The notes beneath the pieces are model-generated. The model saw only the letters and a program-made list of their open reading frames with translations. It searched no databases and was not told the origin of the DNA. From a bacterium (GTDB taxonomy: Bacteria > Planctomycetota > Planctomycetia > Planctomycetales > Planctomycetaceae): DNA of 38,852 nt. Every line of letters begins with the position of its first letter. Position 1 is the stretch's first letter. The position numbers were made by a program, and so were the translations under genes. The stretch lies in assembly GCA_016124895.1 (NCBI GenBank), contig WGMU01000131.1, forward strand, positions 1 through 38,852. Direction: 5' to 3'. This document shows, in pieces, positions 1 to 9,012 of the stretch.

Positions 1-2
1 AG

Positions 3-179
3 ACTCAGGAGATGGAAGGGAAAGGCGGCACCTCTTATGAGCTGCCAGTTTCGTCGAATGACGAAGCTCCGACACGTGACGTGCTGCGAGATTCGCGGCG
101 TCCGGAGCATCAGAAATTGAGTTCGGATTATGCGAGGGCCGGAATGGGTCGTCAATCAGGATATCCCGGATTCGCGTGA
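3..179 (+). CDS. 3' end of a truncated unknown gene
   Basis: An open frame enters from the left edge and stops at TGA 177-179, leaving 58 residues without a start inside the window. The peptide is polar and glycine- and charge-rich (it ends SGYPGFA), as expected for a flexible C-terminal tail. No family is recognisable. It points the same way as the VWA membrane protein that follows about 265 bases later, so it may belong to the same transcription unit. It is short enough that a chance open frame cannot be excluded. Confidence 0.4.
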   Translation, partial: TQEMEGKGGTSYELPVSSNDEAPTRDVLRDSRRPEHQKLSSDYARAGMGRQSGYPGFA

Positions 180-219
180 TGTTGTGACAAATGGGCAGTC
201 AGTCTCCCCGATCGATGCC

Positions 220-240
220 CAGCCAGAGCGAAGCTGGCTG
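220..240 (+). terminator. small hairpin after the partial gene
   Basis: A perfect 7-bp stem (CAGCCAG / CTGGCTG) with a 7-base loop lies 40 bases after the stop of the partial left-edge gene. No T-run follows, so intrinsic termination is only a possibility. The rest of 180-444 shows nothing else recognisable. Confidence 0.25.
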
Positions 241-444
241 ACATCAACAGCCGACTGACTTGCCGTGACTCGTTCTGGCGAGCCCTTGCTGCGGCGGCGG
301 TCTTGCGGCTGTACGACGGTCATCCCAGAATGCTTTGATACGGAGAAGGCACGGCACTGTGCAGACTGAAATGGTGTGCCATTTACCGAGGCGAAAGCCA
401 ATTCACTGGAGCGTTGCCCGCACGGGCCAGACGGGATCAATCGA

Positions 445-2763
445 GTGGAGACGCGATTTGTTCTGGAGCCCGTCTGGAGCTGGCCGCTCGTTACGCTGGC
501 CGCGATCGCGCTGCCTCTGCTGGTTTTGCTGACCTATCCACAGAGAGTTCGGCATCTTCCGCCGCGAACTCGTCGCTTCTTGATTAGCCTGCGACTGCTC
601 GCCGCTGGACTGCTCGTCGTCGCGATGCTGCGTCCCGAACTGCGGTTCACCGAGAAAAAGGCGTCGCAGACGTCGCTCGCAGTGCTGCTCGACTCCAGCC
701 GCAGCATGACGACGCCGGACGGCCCGGGTGGGATCACGCGCCGCGAAGCTGCACTCGAACGGCTGACAGCCAGCAGCCAGTTGCTGGAGAAACTCGGCAG
801 TCTGACATCGATCCGCTACTTCGACTTTGACAGTGAGCTGCGAGCGCTGAATGAGCGCCCCGCTGCGGACGACAAAGCTGCATCCGCTGCAGCGGGAGAA
901 CAGTCGGCGATCGGGTATTCGCTCGAAGCTCTTGAACGCGACCTGCAGGGCGAGCGACTGATCGGAGCGTTGATCCTCAGTGACGGAGCGCAGCGGGCAC
1001 TCCCGCCTGTCGACAGCGATCCCCGGTCCGCGGCGACTCGACTGGCTCAAGTGCCCGTGCCGCTGTTTCCCGTTCCGTTCGGAGCATCTGCTGTCTCTGG
1101 CAGCACGCTGAACGTCGCCGTCGAAGACCTGACTGTCAGCCCCGTTGTCTCCGTCAAAAACGTTGTCCCGGTCAGTGCAAAGATCCATGTCGAGGGGGCA
1201 GCCAATCAGGAGTTTGCCGTGCAGCTTCTGGTTGAAGACCGCAACGGGCGACCTGCCGACCAGGACGGCGATCTGACGATTCCGCCAGCGGGCAACGGAG
1301 CGCGGCCGAGCGTTCGTATTGCGGCAACGCGTGCCTCACAGACGATCCCCGTCGAGCTGTCCTATATTCCGCATCTGCCGGGTGAATTCCGCATTGCGAT
1401 CCGCGTCGTGCCGCTCGACGGTGAATTGAAAACGACCGACAACGAGCGGCAGACGCTGGTCACGGTCCGCAAAGGCGGCGTCAGCGTCGCGTACTTCGAC
1501 ACCGCACGTGACGAGCAGATTTACATCCGACAAGTCAATTCCTCGCAGCAGATTCAGCTCGACTATTACTGGGCACGCGTCGGTGATTTTGCCGATCGGT
1601 CACAGATTGAGCCCGATCTGTTCCTGCCCGGCCGGTACGACGTTTACATCATCGGCGACGTCCCGGCTGCGGCATTCGGCAGTGAGAATCTCAAACAGCT
1701 TGCCCGTCGCATTGAAAACGATGGAGCTGGCCTGCTGATGACCGCCGGATTCTACACGTTTGGAGCGGGCGGCTATGGAACGCCACCACTTGATCAGTTG
1801 GAGCCGCTGCTGCCGGTCGTGGTCACAGCCCAGGACGCACTGGCCGCCAGGAAGATCGACGAAAGTCTGCAGATCGAACGTCCGCTGCAGATGCTGCCGA
1901 CCGAGGCGGGCCTGCGGCACTTCGTCATGCGACTGTCGAATCAGGACAACCTGACCGCCTGGCAGAAGCTGCCGCCGCTGTTCGGTGCAATGCGACTGGA
2001 AAAACGCAACGCGCTGGTCGACGTTCTGGCACAGAGTGACGACGGTGTTCCATTGCTCTTTGCTCTCAGTCGCGGTCGCTCACGCGTGATGGCGTTTGCG
2101 GGAGATACCACCTGGCGGTGGTACACGCACTACCCGGACGACTTCCGGGCCGAGCATCAGCGGTTCTGGCGACAGGTGATCCTCTGGCTGGCCCGCAAGG
2201 AGCTGGAGTCCGAGCAGCCGGTCTGGGTGCAGGTCGATCCGCGCAACTTCGATCCCGGTGCTCAGGTGCCGATCGAACTCGGCGTACGCGACAACGACGG
2301 ACAGCCGGTCAGCGATGCCGAAGTCGCTGTGCGTCTGACGAAACCCGACGGCACGGAACGGGACCTCGCAGCACTGCGTTCCGGAGATCGCTGGCTGTCT
2401 GATTTCAACGAGACGCAGGAACCGGGTATTTATCGAGTCACTGTGACGGCGACGCGCGACGGCCAGCCGGTGCCCGGCGAGGCGGCTACAAGGTTTATGA
2501 TCGACGCCCGCGATCTGGAACTCGACAATCCCGCCGCCGATCCCGCGCTGCTGGAAGACCTTGCCCTGACAACTGGCGGCCGGATGATCAAGCCAGAAGA
2601 TCTGGCCACGTTTCTGCAGGAGCTGATCGACCGGGGTGTGGCGCAGCGCGAAGACAAACGCATCACTCGACTGACGCTGTGGGACAACTGGGGTTTCCTG
2701 CTCACGTTTGTGACCGCGGTTTCAGTCGAGTGGTTTCTGCGGAAGCGTCGCGGGCTGGTTTGA
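445..2763 (+). CDS. VWA-domain membrane protein with glutamine-amidotransferase-like middle region
   Basis: From GTG 445 this is a 772-residue protein. Two hydrophobic helices open it (about residues 8-32 and 47-67), followed by a von Willebrand A domain with a MIDAS-like DSSRSM motif. A central region containing YDVYIIGDVP and GAGLLMTAG resembles the GATase1-like fold of such proteins. An Ig-like part follows, and a final transmembrane helix near the C-terminus ends in the basic tail RKRRGLV. This architecture is common in Planctomycetota, next to MoxR/BatA-type gene clusters. The biochemical role is unknown; a metal-dependent adhesion or scaffold function at the membrane is inferred. An upstream in-frame GTG (376) would add a polar stretch before the first membrane helix that looks non-coding, so 445 is preferred. 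Confidence 0.85.
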   Translation: METRFVLEPVWSWPLVTLAAIALPLLVLLTYPQRVRHLPPRTRRFLISLRLLAAGLLVVAMLRPELRFTEKKASQTSLAVLLDSSRSMTTPDGPGGITRREAALERLTASSQLLEKLGSLTSIRYFDFDSELRALNERPAADDKAASAAAGEQSAIGYSLEALERDLQGERLIGALILSDGAQRALPPVDSDPRSAATRLAQVPVPLFPVPFGASAVSGSTLNVAVEDLTVSPVVSVKNVVPVSAKIHVEGAANQEFAVQLLVEDRNGRPADQDGDLTIPPAGNGARPSVRIAATRASQTIPVELSYIPHLPGEFRIAIRVVPLDGELKTTDNERQTLVTVRKGGVSVAYFDTARDEQIYIRQVNSSQQIQLDYYWARVGDFADRSQIEPDLFLPGRYDVYIIGDVPAAAFGSENLKQLARRIENDGAGLLMTAGFYTFGAGGYGTPPLDQLEPLLPVVVTAQDALAARKIDESLQIERPLQMLPTEAGLRHFVMRLSNQDNLTAWQKLPPLFGAMRLEKRNALVDVLAQSDDGVPLLFALSRGRSRVMAFAGDTTWRWYTHYPDDFRAEHQRFWRQVILWLARKELESEQPVWVQVDPRNFDPGAQVPIELGVRDNDGQPVSDAEVAVRLTKPDGTERDLAALRSGDRWLSDFNETQEPGIYRVTVTATRDGQPVPGEAATRFMIDARDLELDNPAADPALLEDLALTTGGRMIKPEDLATFLQELIDRGVAQREDKRITRLTLWDNWGFLLTFVTAVSVEWFLRKRRGLV

Positions 2764-2845
2764 CGGGCAGAGTTTTCAGAGTTCAGTCTTTCATGTTCAG
2801 TCACGGGTATCGATCACGGCTCAGGTTCCTCGTCTGAGTTGCCTC

Positions 2846-2851
2846 TATAAT
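2846..2851 (+). promoter_or_regulatory. possible -10 box TATAAT
   Basis: A perfect TATAAT stands 59 bases before the preferred start of the GT-C-like gene, in an otherwise GC-rich gap. No good -35 hexamer is found at 16-18 bases upstream, and the box adjoins a dispersed-repeat fragment, so this is only a candidate. Confidence 0.25.
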
Positions 2852-2857
2852 CAGCGT

Positions 2858-2885
2858 CCATCTGCGTGAATCTGTGGCTCAACAT
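2858..2885 (+). repeat. fragment of a dispersed intergenic repeat (CATCTGYGTGAATC type)
   Basis: The stretch reads CATCTGCGTGAATCTGTGG. The reverse complement of 36155-36190 contains CATCTGTGTGAATCCGTG, so the two are related copies in opposite orientation. The copy overlaps the GTG at 2874, which argues that translation of the next gene starts downstream at 2910. Confidence 0.4.
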
Positions 2886-2909
2886 GAATCTCCTTCTGCA
2901 ACGGCTGAG

Positions 2910-4904
2910 ATGAACGATCGCCTGCTTTCCTCCGCGTCACCACGATTGACTCCGGCCGAGTGGCTGTTGATCGCGCTCGGGTCTGCGCTGCTGTTGACGC
3001 AGACGATCAACGCCACGGCGCTGTCGAGCGCCAATGACCGGTCACGGTGGAGCACGGTCTGGTCGCTCGTCGAACGCGGCACCTACCAGATCGATGAAAT
3101 CGACGCTCGCCCCGGCTGGACGACGATCGACAAGGTCCGGCACAACGACCACTTCTATTCGTCAAAACCGCCTCTGCTCTCGACCGCGGTTGCCGGTGCT
3201 TACTGGTGCGTCAAACGCGCGTTCGGTTACGACCTGCTGAGTCAGACGCAGTACACCACTCGACTCCTGCTGCTGATCGTCAACTGGCTGCCGCTGTCGA
3301 TCGCGTTCGTCGTCCTGTCACGCGCAATCGCGGTATCGAGTCACTGCATCCCGGCACGTCTGATCGCAGTGGCGGCGTTCTGCTTCGGGACGCTGGTGAC
3401 GGGCTACTCGGTCACGCTGAATAATCACTCGGTCGCGGCGGTCTGTGCGGCGTTCGCTCTGCCGCCGCTGCTGCGAATCGTTAATGACGAAAGCCGCCGC
3501 GGCACCGACTTCGCTCTGACGGGCTTCTTTGCCGCGCTGCTGAGTTGTCATGAACTACCCGCCGCTCTGCTGGGTGTCGTCGCGTTTCTGCTGCTGTGCC
3601 GGAAGTCCATTCGCCAGACGTCGGTCTGGTTTGTACCAGCGGCGCTGGCACCATTGATCGCGTTCTTCGCGACGAACTGGATGGCGACCGGCGGCTGGAA
3701 ACCGTTTTACATGTACTACGGGACGGAGAAGTATCTTTACACCGTCGACGGCATCCCCAGCTACTGGCACGATCCGAAGGGAATGGATCAGAACCTTGAT
3801 TCGCCACTGACGTACTTCCTGCACTGCACCGTCGGGCATCACGGGATCTTCAGTCTCTCACCGATCTTCCTGGTCACGCTGCTGAGCTGGCTGCGCCCGG
3901 CCTGGAGTCGTCGCACGCGACTGTGGCCGGCCGTGGCCCTGGGAGCCGTCCTCACGACCACCGTGCTCGGCTTCTATCTGACGAGAACCGAGAACTACAA
4001 CTACGGCGGCAATACATTCGGCCTGCGGTGGATGATCTGGCTGACGCCGTTCTGGATCCTCGGACTGCTTCCGGCGCTCGAGCGACTGACGGCGCGCAAG
4101 TCGGGCTTTGTAATGAGTCTGCTGCTGCTTTCTGTGTCGAGTTTCTCGTCCTTCAACGCCGCCCGCAATCCGTGGGGGCCGTCGTGGCTGTTCGACCAGA
4201 TGCAGGCCGCTGGCTGGATCGACTACTCCGATCCGCGCCCGACGTTTCCGGACTCGCCGGACTTTCCACAGCAGCTCTGGACCTGGTTCCCGCACCTGCC
4301 GGAAAGCGACGGAGAGTGGATCGAATTCACGTCGACAGGGTCCGCTGGTTCTCTGTCTGAGAAGAACCCGGACACGCTGCGGCTGACGAGTCGCCGCCGG
4401 AAACTTGTCGACGGTCGTGAGACTGCGCTGGTTGAATTCGTCTGGAATGGAGGTGAGCCGAGTTCCACTCACCGCGACGCATGGAGAGCGACCGTGCGGA
4501 TCGACGTCGAAAAGTTCTACGCGGGTGAAGTGCTGACAAAGCAGATCGTCGAGGCAGGTTCCGACACGTTGTCGCGTGCGGCGATCATCCGACTGCTCCG
4601 TGGTATCCCCGTCGCGCGGGAATACCGACCTGGAGTCATCCGGTACGTCAGGTCAAAACTCCGACACGACGCGTTCCGCTGCCAGCGATCAGCGGCGCAG
4701 GTTCTGGCGAAGGCTCCCGAGACCGGGCGGCAAATCGTTTACCGGACTGACCTCTGGCTTTGCCCGCACGTCCCGTTCGGTACGTTGCAGTTTGAACTCG
4801 CCGAAACCGACCATCGTACCGGCGGCCTGCTGACGCGGCACCGGTTTGAAGCGACAGCGATCAGCCATCCCACAACGGCACCTGCCAGCAAGGATTCTCC
4901 ATGA
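2910..4904 (+). CDS. polytopic membrane protein, possibly a GT-C (PMT/ArnT-like) glycosyltransferase
   Basis: Starting at ATG 2910 this gives 664 residues. The first two thirds carry roughly ten hydrophobic helices. The early hydrophilic loop has acidic residues followed by HFYSSKPPLL, similar to the PxKPPL-type motif in the first periplasmic loop of PMT_2/ArnT-like GT-C enzymes. The last ~240 residues are soluble and unrecognised. If the GT-C reading is right, it would transfer a sugar from a polyprenyl-phosphate donor on the outer face of the inner membrane; donor and acceptor are unknown. Its stop codon overlaps the start of the next gene (ATGA at 4901-4904), indicating translational coupling. 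An alternative GTG start at 2874 lies inside a dispersed repeat and is disfavoured. Confidence 0.7.
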   Translation: MNDRLLSSASPRLTPAEWLLIALGSALLLTQTINATALSSANDRSRWSTVWSLVERGTYQIDEIDARPGWTTIDKVRHNDHFYSSKPPLLSTAVAGAYWCVKRAFGYDLLSQTQYTTRLLLLIVNWLPLSIAFVVLSRAIAVSSHCIPARLIAVAAFCFGTLVTGYSVTLNNHSVAAVCAAFALPPLLRIVNDESRRGTDFALTGFFAALLSCHELPAALLGVVAFLLLCRKSIRQTSVWFVPAALAPLIAFFATNWMATGGWKPFYMYYGTEKYLYTVDGIPSYWHDPKGMDQNLDSPLTYFLHCTVGHHGIFSLSPIFLVTLLSWLRPAWSRRTRLWPAVALGAVLTTTVLGFYLTRTENYNYGGNTFGLRWMIWLTPFWILGLLPALERLTARKSGFVMSLLLLSVSSFSSFNAARNPWGPSWLFDQMQAAGWIDYSDPRPTFPDSPDFPQQLWTWFPHLPESDGEWIEFTSTGSAGSLSEKNPDTLRLTSRRRKLVDGRETALVEFVWNGGEPSSTHRDAWRATVRIDVEKFYAGEVLTKQIVEAGSDTLSRAAIIRLLRGIPVAREYRPGVIRYVRSKLRHDAFRCQRSAAQVLAKAPETGRQIVYRTDLWLCPHVPFGTLQFELAETDHRTGGLLTRHRFEATAISHPTTAPASKDSP

Positions 4905-5830
4905 CGACGCAACCTGATCAGTTCACACGACGCAACTTCCTGGCCGCTTCAGCCGCAGCAGGCCTGTCCCTGACCGGAGCTTCGCTGGTCCCGGCTGCCG
5001 AAGAGAAGCTCAAGCCGAAGTACATTCTCGGATCGTGCATGTATGGCTACACGGCGCTGAGTGAGATTGTTCCCGAGGTTCGCAGGACAGGAGCAGGCTC
5101 ACTCGACATCTGGCCGAAGGTGCATGGCAATCAGCGTGAGCAGCTTGACGAGATGGGCGAGCAGGCGTTTGCGGAACTGCTCAAACAACACGATGTCACA
5201 CTCGGCTGCATCACGCAGTACAAACTCGGGCCGTTCGGGCTGCAGGACGAAATGCGGCTTGCGCAGCGGCTCGGCTGTTCGACCATCGTCACTGGCGGCA
5301 AGGGACCGAAAGGTTTGACCGGTTCCGAACTGAAGGCTGCCGTCGGGACATTCATCGAGCAGATGAAGCCGCATCTGGCCGTCGCGGAAGAAACCGGCGT
5401 GACGATCGCCATCGAGAATCACGGCAACAATCTGATCGAAACGCCGGATTCCCTGAAATGGCTGGCTGACCTGCGGCCGTCGAAGCATCTGGCGATCGCG
5501 TTCGCTCCGTACCACCTGCCGCAGGAGGAACAACTCCTGAGTGACCTGATCCGCCTGCTGGGTGAGAGTATCGCGATGTTCTACGCCTGGCAGCACGGTA
5601 TGGGTTGCCATCAGAAGTTGCCGAAAGAGCAGGAACTTCTCCAGATGCCCGGCCGCGGCCCGCTCGATTTCGAGCCGTTACTCGCCGCTCTGAGCGACAT
5701 CAAGTACGAGGGCTGGACCGAAATCTTCATGCACCCTGTACCGCGAGGCATCCCGATTCTTGAACCAGCGTCAGCGGTCACGGAGGAAATCAACCGTTCC
5801 CGCGAATACCTGACGAAACGGCTGCCATGA
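4901..5830 (+). CDS. Tat-exported sugar phosphate isomerase/epimerase-like TIM barrel
   Basis: 309 residues. The N-terminus has a twin-arginine signal (TRRNFLAASAAAGLSLTG, about residues 9-26) followed by an AxA-like cleavage region. The rest is a xylose-isomerase-like (AP-endonuclease family 2) barrel: GCITQYKLGPFG, then IAIENHGNN with the metal-binding Glu and His typical of the fold, and WTEIFMHP near the end. Such exported barrels are abundant in planctomycetes and are thought to act on carbohydrates; the substrate here cannot be told. It overlaps the upstream gene by four bases and converges on the PSD1/cytochrome gene, with a degenerate hairpin in the gap. Confidence 0.85.
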   Translation: MTTQPDQFTRRNFLAASAAAGLSLTGASLVPAAEEKLKPKYILGSCMYGYTALSEIVPEVRRTGAGSLDIWPKVHGNQREQLDEMGEQAFAELLKQHDVTLGCITQYKLGPFGLQDEMRLAQRLGCSTIVTGGKGPKGLTGSELKAAVGTFIEQMKPHLAVAEETGVTIAIENHGNNLIETPDSLKWLADLRPSKHLAIAFAPYHLPQEEQLLSDLIRLLGESIAMFYAWQHGMGCHQKLPKEQELLQMPGRGPLDFEPLLAALSDIKYEGWTEIFMHPVPRGIPILEPASAVTEEINRSREYLTKRLP

Positions 5831-5834
5831 CCGC

Positions 5835-5894
5835 AGGGCCGGTTCCCACCCGCCGCTTGCGAGGTCAATTCCGACCGGTAGGAACCGTCTCTAC
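5835..5894. repeat. degenerate hairpin of the GGGCCGGTTCC type between convergent genes
   Basis: The left arm begins AGGGCCGGTTCCCACC and the right arm is ACCGGTAGGAACCGTCTCTAC. They pair imperfectly across a short loop and resemble the intact element at 37246-37307. The terminal CTAC of the right arm, read on the minus strand, contains the TAG stop codon (5891-5893) of the PSD1 gene. The element could also terminate transcription from both sides. Confidence 0.55.
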
Positions 5895-8707
5895 TGAATG
5901 AACAGGAACTCGTTCGAGTTCAGCAGCGCACGGCAGAATTCCGGCAGGCCGGTCTGACCGATGAATGTCATGGAGTCCTCCAGTTCGAGGGGGGAAGGTT
6001 CGCGGCCAAACGTCAGGCGAAACGCCAGCCGGACCTGATTCGCGACCTCCGTACCGACGTCGTGTTTCAGTCGTTTGGCAAAGTCATTCGACTGCTGCAT
6101 GACAAAGCCGCTGTTGAGCAGGTTGAGCGCCTGCAGTGGAGTCGTCGATCGGCTGCGGGCGGCGACGACCTGGCTGGCGTCGGGGCAGTCGAACAGGCCG
6201 AACACGGATTCTCGCTCCTGCCGCACCTTCGTCATGTAAATCATGCGGCGGAATTCTTCCGGTCCATAGGTCGACCTGGGATGAAAGTGTCGGACGTTTT
6301 CCATTTCGACCTCGAAGCCGCTGAAGCCTGGCCCGCTCATCTGCAGATTGAGTTGCGCGGTCACGGACAGAATGCAGTCGCGGATCGCTTCGGCTTCGAG
6401 TCGTCTCGGCGGGAAACGCCAGAGCAGACTCGTCGCTCCGTCAACGCGGCGAGACTTCTCATTCGGATAACTGTCCTGCTGCCAGGTCTGTGAGAGCAGA
6501 ATCAACCGATGGATATGCTTGAGCGACCAGCCGCTGCCGACGAGTTCGCTGGCCAGCCAGTCGAGCAGTTCCGGATGCGTCGGAGGGACGCCGTTTTTTC
6601 CGAAGTCGCTCGGCGTCGCGACGATGCCGGTACCGAAGTGGAACTGCCACAGCCGGTTGACGATGACACGCGCTGTCAGCGGATTGTCGGCGCTCGCAAC
6701 CCACTCGGCGAATTTCAAGCGTCGCTGCTGCTCGGGAGCGTTGCCGTCGAGGCCGAGCGAACTGATCACTGCCAGCGCGTCCGGTGAGACTTCTTCACGT
6801 TTGGCGGTCGGCTCGCCGCGGTAGAGTCGGTGCGTTGGTCCCGGTTGAGTGAACGTGCCGGCGTAGACTTTCTGAGTTTCCGCCAGCCGCTCGCGTTCCT
6901 TCTGCGCCGCTTCGAGTTGTGCCAACCAACGCCGTCCCTGTTCGGCGAGCTCTGATTCCACAAGTTCGAAGTGGTAGGCCGGGAATTCTGTTTTCGTGTC
7001 ACCGAACGGCAGGCGATCCTCAGAAGACGCGACAAGCTGCCACTGATCGGGCTCGACTGCAATTTCAACCCGGTACTTCGTTGCCAGCCGGTCGCGGTAC
7101 TTGAGTTCGCGGTCGCGCGCCCATTCGACGCGGTCGATCTCGAAGATCCTGGGCAGTTCAATCTGCACCCAGCCTTTGCCGGCTTCGTTGGAAATCCAGC
7201 TTCGAGCGTTGCCATACCGCCCGTCGTTGATGTGTTCGAGCTTGTGGATGTCGTATCCTGGCAGCGTACTCGACGCCGTTGCCTTCGCCCCGAGACTTGC
7301 CAGCGCGACGTTTCTCTCGCCTGTGAACACCTCCAGCTCGTCAATGCAGGGCTGTGATCCCGTATTAGTGGCCTCGATCGTGAACCGCACGAACCGGGCT
7401 TTAATCGGTGGAAAACGGTCGACGTTTTGTTCAACACGCACAGCTTCGCGCCGGCTGCCGGGTGTTCCCGCGGGCGGGATGAATGGAGCGAGCTGTTGCT
7501 TCAGGCGCGCGATCGACATCTCGACTTCCGTCAGTCGCTGTTTCTGATCGGGCGTCAGAGGCAGCGGTCGATCGTTGTGTTGAACTCCCGCAAAGACTGC
7601 CTGGATCGAGTAGAAGTCTGTTTGCGTGACCGGATCGAATTTGTGGTTGTGACAGCGGGCGCAGCCAAGTGTCAGGCCGAGAAACGCAGTCCCCGTTGTA
7701 TTGATCAGGTCCGACAGTTCGTCCTGCCGCTGCATCAGCGTCAGATTGATGTCCGGACTCTTAACGAGGTCGTGCGGCCCGGCGACGAGATAGCCAGTCG
7801 CGATCGGCTCACCGAGCGCGTCGCCGGCAATCTGCTCGCGGATGAAGTCATCGTATGGCTTGTCAGAGTTCAGGGCGTCAATCACCCAGTCGCGGAAGTG
7901 CCACGCATTCGGACGCTCGCGGTTTGTCTCGAAGCCGTGCGTCTCACCAAAGCGGATCAGATCGAGCCAGTGCTGCGCCCAGCGCTCGCCGTAACGCGGG
8001 CTGTCGAGCACTTCATCAACCAGCCGCGGCCAGGCAGCAACAGAATCGTCAGCGACGAACGCGTCAATCTGCTCCGGACTGGGCGGCAGGCCGTGCATGA
8101 CGAGAAACAGCCGCCGAATCAGCGTACGCCGTTCGGCGCGAGGCGACGGCTGCAGTCCGTTTTCCGTCAGCTTCCGCAGAATGAACGCGTCGATGGGCAG
8201 TCTGATAACTCCGTCTTCGGACACCGGAATGCGTGGCCGCTTGACCGGCTGAAATGACCAGTGATCCGTCGTCGGTCGTCCGTTGTCACCATCGAAGCCG
8301 GGCATCGCGAGACCCTGGTCGATCCAGCGTTTCAGTCTCGCGATTTCATCTTTCGTGAGCAGCGCCCCTTCTGGAGGCATCCTCACATCCGGCTCGTCGC
8401 CGGAGACAACTTTCAGGAGATAACTCTCGCTGCTTTTGCCGACGATGACCGCCGGCTCGCCCGAATCCCCGCCGCGCAGCAACGCCGCTTTCGAGAGCAG
8501 GTGAAGACCGCTTTCCGGTTCTTCCGCCCCGTGACATTCAATACAGCGAGCCTTCAGAATCGGCAGGACATCGCGAGCAAAGTCAACGGCCTCGGCTGGC
8601 TTCCTGTCCGCGGCCGGTGTGTCGGCGCCGTCGGCAGCCGTAGACAGCAGGCCGCCGCCCAGCGACAGCACCAGCAGGAAACTCTGACAGTCAAGTCGAC
8701 GAATCAT
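5891..8707 (-). CDS. planctomycete cytochrome C / DUF1549 / DUF1553 (PSCyt1-PSCyt2-PSD1) protein
   Basis: 938 residues with a secretion signal (about residues 1-26). A PSCyt1 heme-type site C55-x-x-C58-H59 lies in RCIECHG. The PSCyt2/DUF1549 region starts near PIDAFILRKL (171-180) and holds a second CxxCH (C349, C352, H353) in the hallmark stretch GCARCHNHKFDP. An inserted discoidin (F5/8 type C)-like segment lies around 410-545, a probable carbohydrate-binding module. The DUF1553/PSD1 domain fills the C-terminal third. Related planctomycete proteins occur in large paralogous sets and are thought to be exported c-type cytochrome-linked proteins tied to polysaccharide use, but their reaction is undefined. 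It is divergent from the Gfo/Idh/MocA gene. Confidence 0.92.
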   Translation of the reverse strand: MIRRLDCQSFLLVLSLGGGLLSTAADGADTPAADRKPAEAVDFARDVLPILKARCIECHGAEEPESGLHLLSKAALLRGGDSGEPAVIVGKSSESYLLKVVSGDEPDVRMPPEGALLTKDEIARLKRWIDQGLAMPGFDGDNGRPTTDHWSFQPVKRPRIPVSEDGVIRLPIDAFILRKLTENGLQPSPRAERRTLIRRLFLVMHGLPPSPEQIDAFVADDSVAAWPRLVDEVLDSPRYGERWAQHWLDLIRFGETHGFETNRERPNAWHFRDWVIDALNSDKPYDDFIREQIAGDALGEPIATGYLVAGPHDLVKSPDINLTLMQRQDELSDLINTTGTAFLGLTLGCARCHNHKFDPVTQTDFYSIQAVFAGVQHNDRPLPLTPDQKQRLTEVEMSIARLKQQLAPFIPPAGTPGSRREAVRVEQNVDRFPPIKARFVRFTIEATNTGSQPCIDELEVFTGERNVALASLGAKATASSTLPGYDIHKLEHINDGRYGNARSWISNEAGKGWVQIELPRIFEIDRVEWARDRELKYRDRLATKYRVEIAVEPDQWQLVASSEDRLPFGDTKTEFPAYHFELVESELAEQGRRWLAQLEAAQKERERLAETQKVYAGTFTQPGPTHRLYRGEPTAKREEVSPDALAVISSLGLDGNAPEQQRRLKFAEWVASADNPLTARVIVNRLWQFHFGTGIVATPSDFGKNGVPPTHPELLDWLASELVGSGWSLKHIHRLILLSQTWQQDSYPNEKSRRVDGATSLLWRFPPRRLEAEAIRDCILSVTAQLNLQMSGPGFSGFEVEMENVRHFHPRSTYGPEEFRRMIYMTKVRQERESVFGLFDCPDASQVVAARSRSTTPLQALNLLNSGFVMQQSNDFAKRLKHDVGTEVANQVRLAFRLTFGREPSPLELEDSMTFIGQTGLPEFCRALLNSNEFLFIQ

Positions 8708-9012
8708 CCTTTGCCTCGCAGCAGCAACTCGGCTGTAAAACGAAACGGTGTCAACCGCCGATCGTGAGTCATCAGGCCAAACGAATCAATGCCACGACTT
8801 CCCGGTTGAGCAAACGTCTTTGACATGCCTTGCGCCACCCCCGAGCGGGTTCTTCGTCGACCTGCCCAGGCTCGATCCATTGTCACTCCCTGATTTGAAG
8901 TATCGCGGCGCGGAACGTACCCTCACGCAACTGGTCACGACGGAATTCAAGCTCGCGAGCGGCACCTTCATCGCCGCTCGAAACTTCTGGACACTCAGAG
9001 GAACCGGCAAAG
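8708..9012. other. divergent intergenic region
   Basis: The 305 bases between two divergent starts should contain both promoters. I see no convincing -35/-10 pair, repeat or RNA. Open frames crossing it on both strands have no recognisable content. Confidence 0.4.

Noticed and set aside
403-1188. Long open frame antisense to the VWA gene
   Set aside because: Its peptide is Arg/Gln/Ser-rich with no family features, and the opposite strand codes a clear membrane protein; GC-rich third positions create such shadows.
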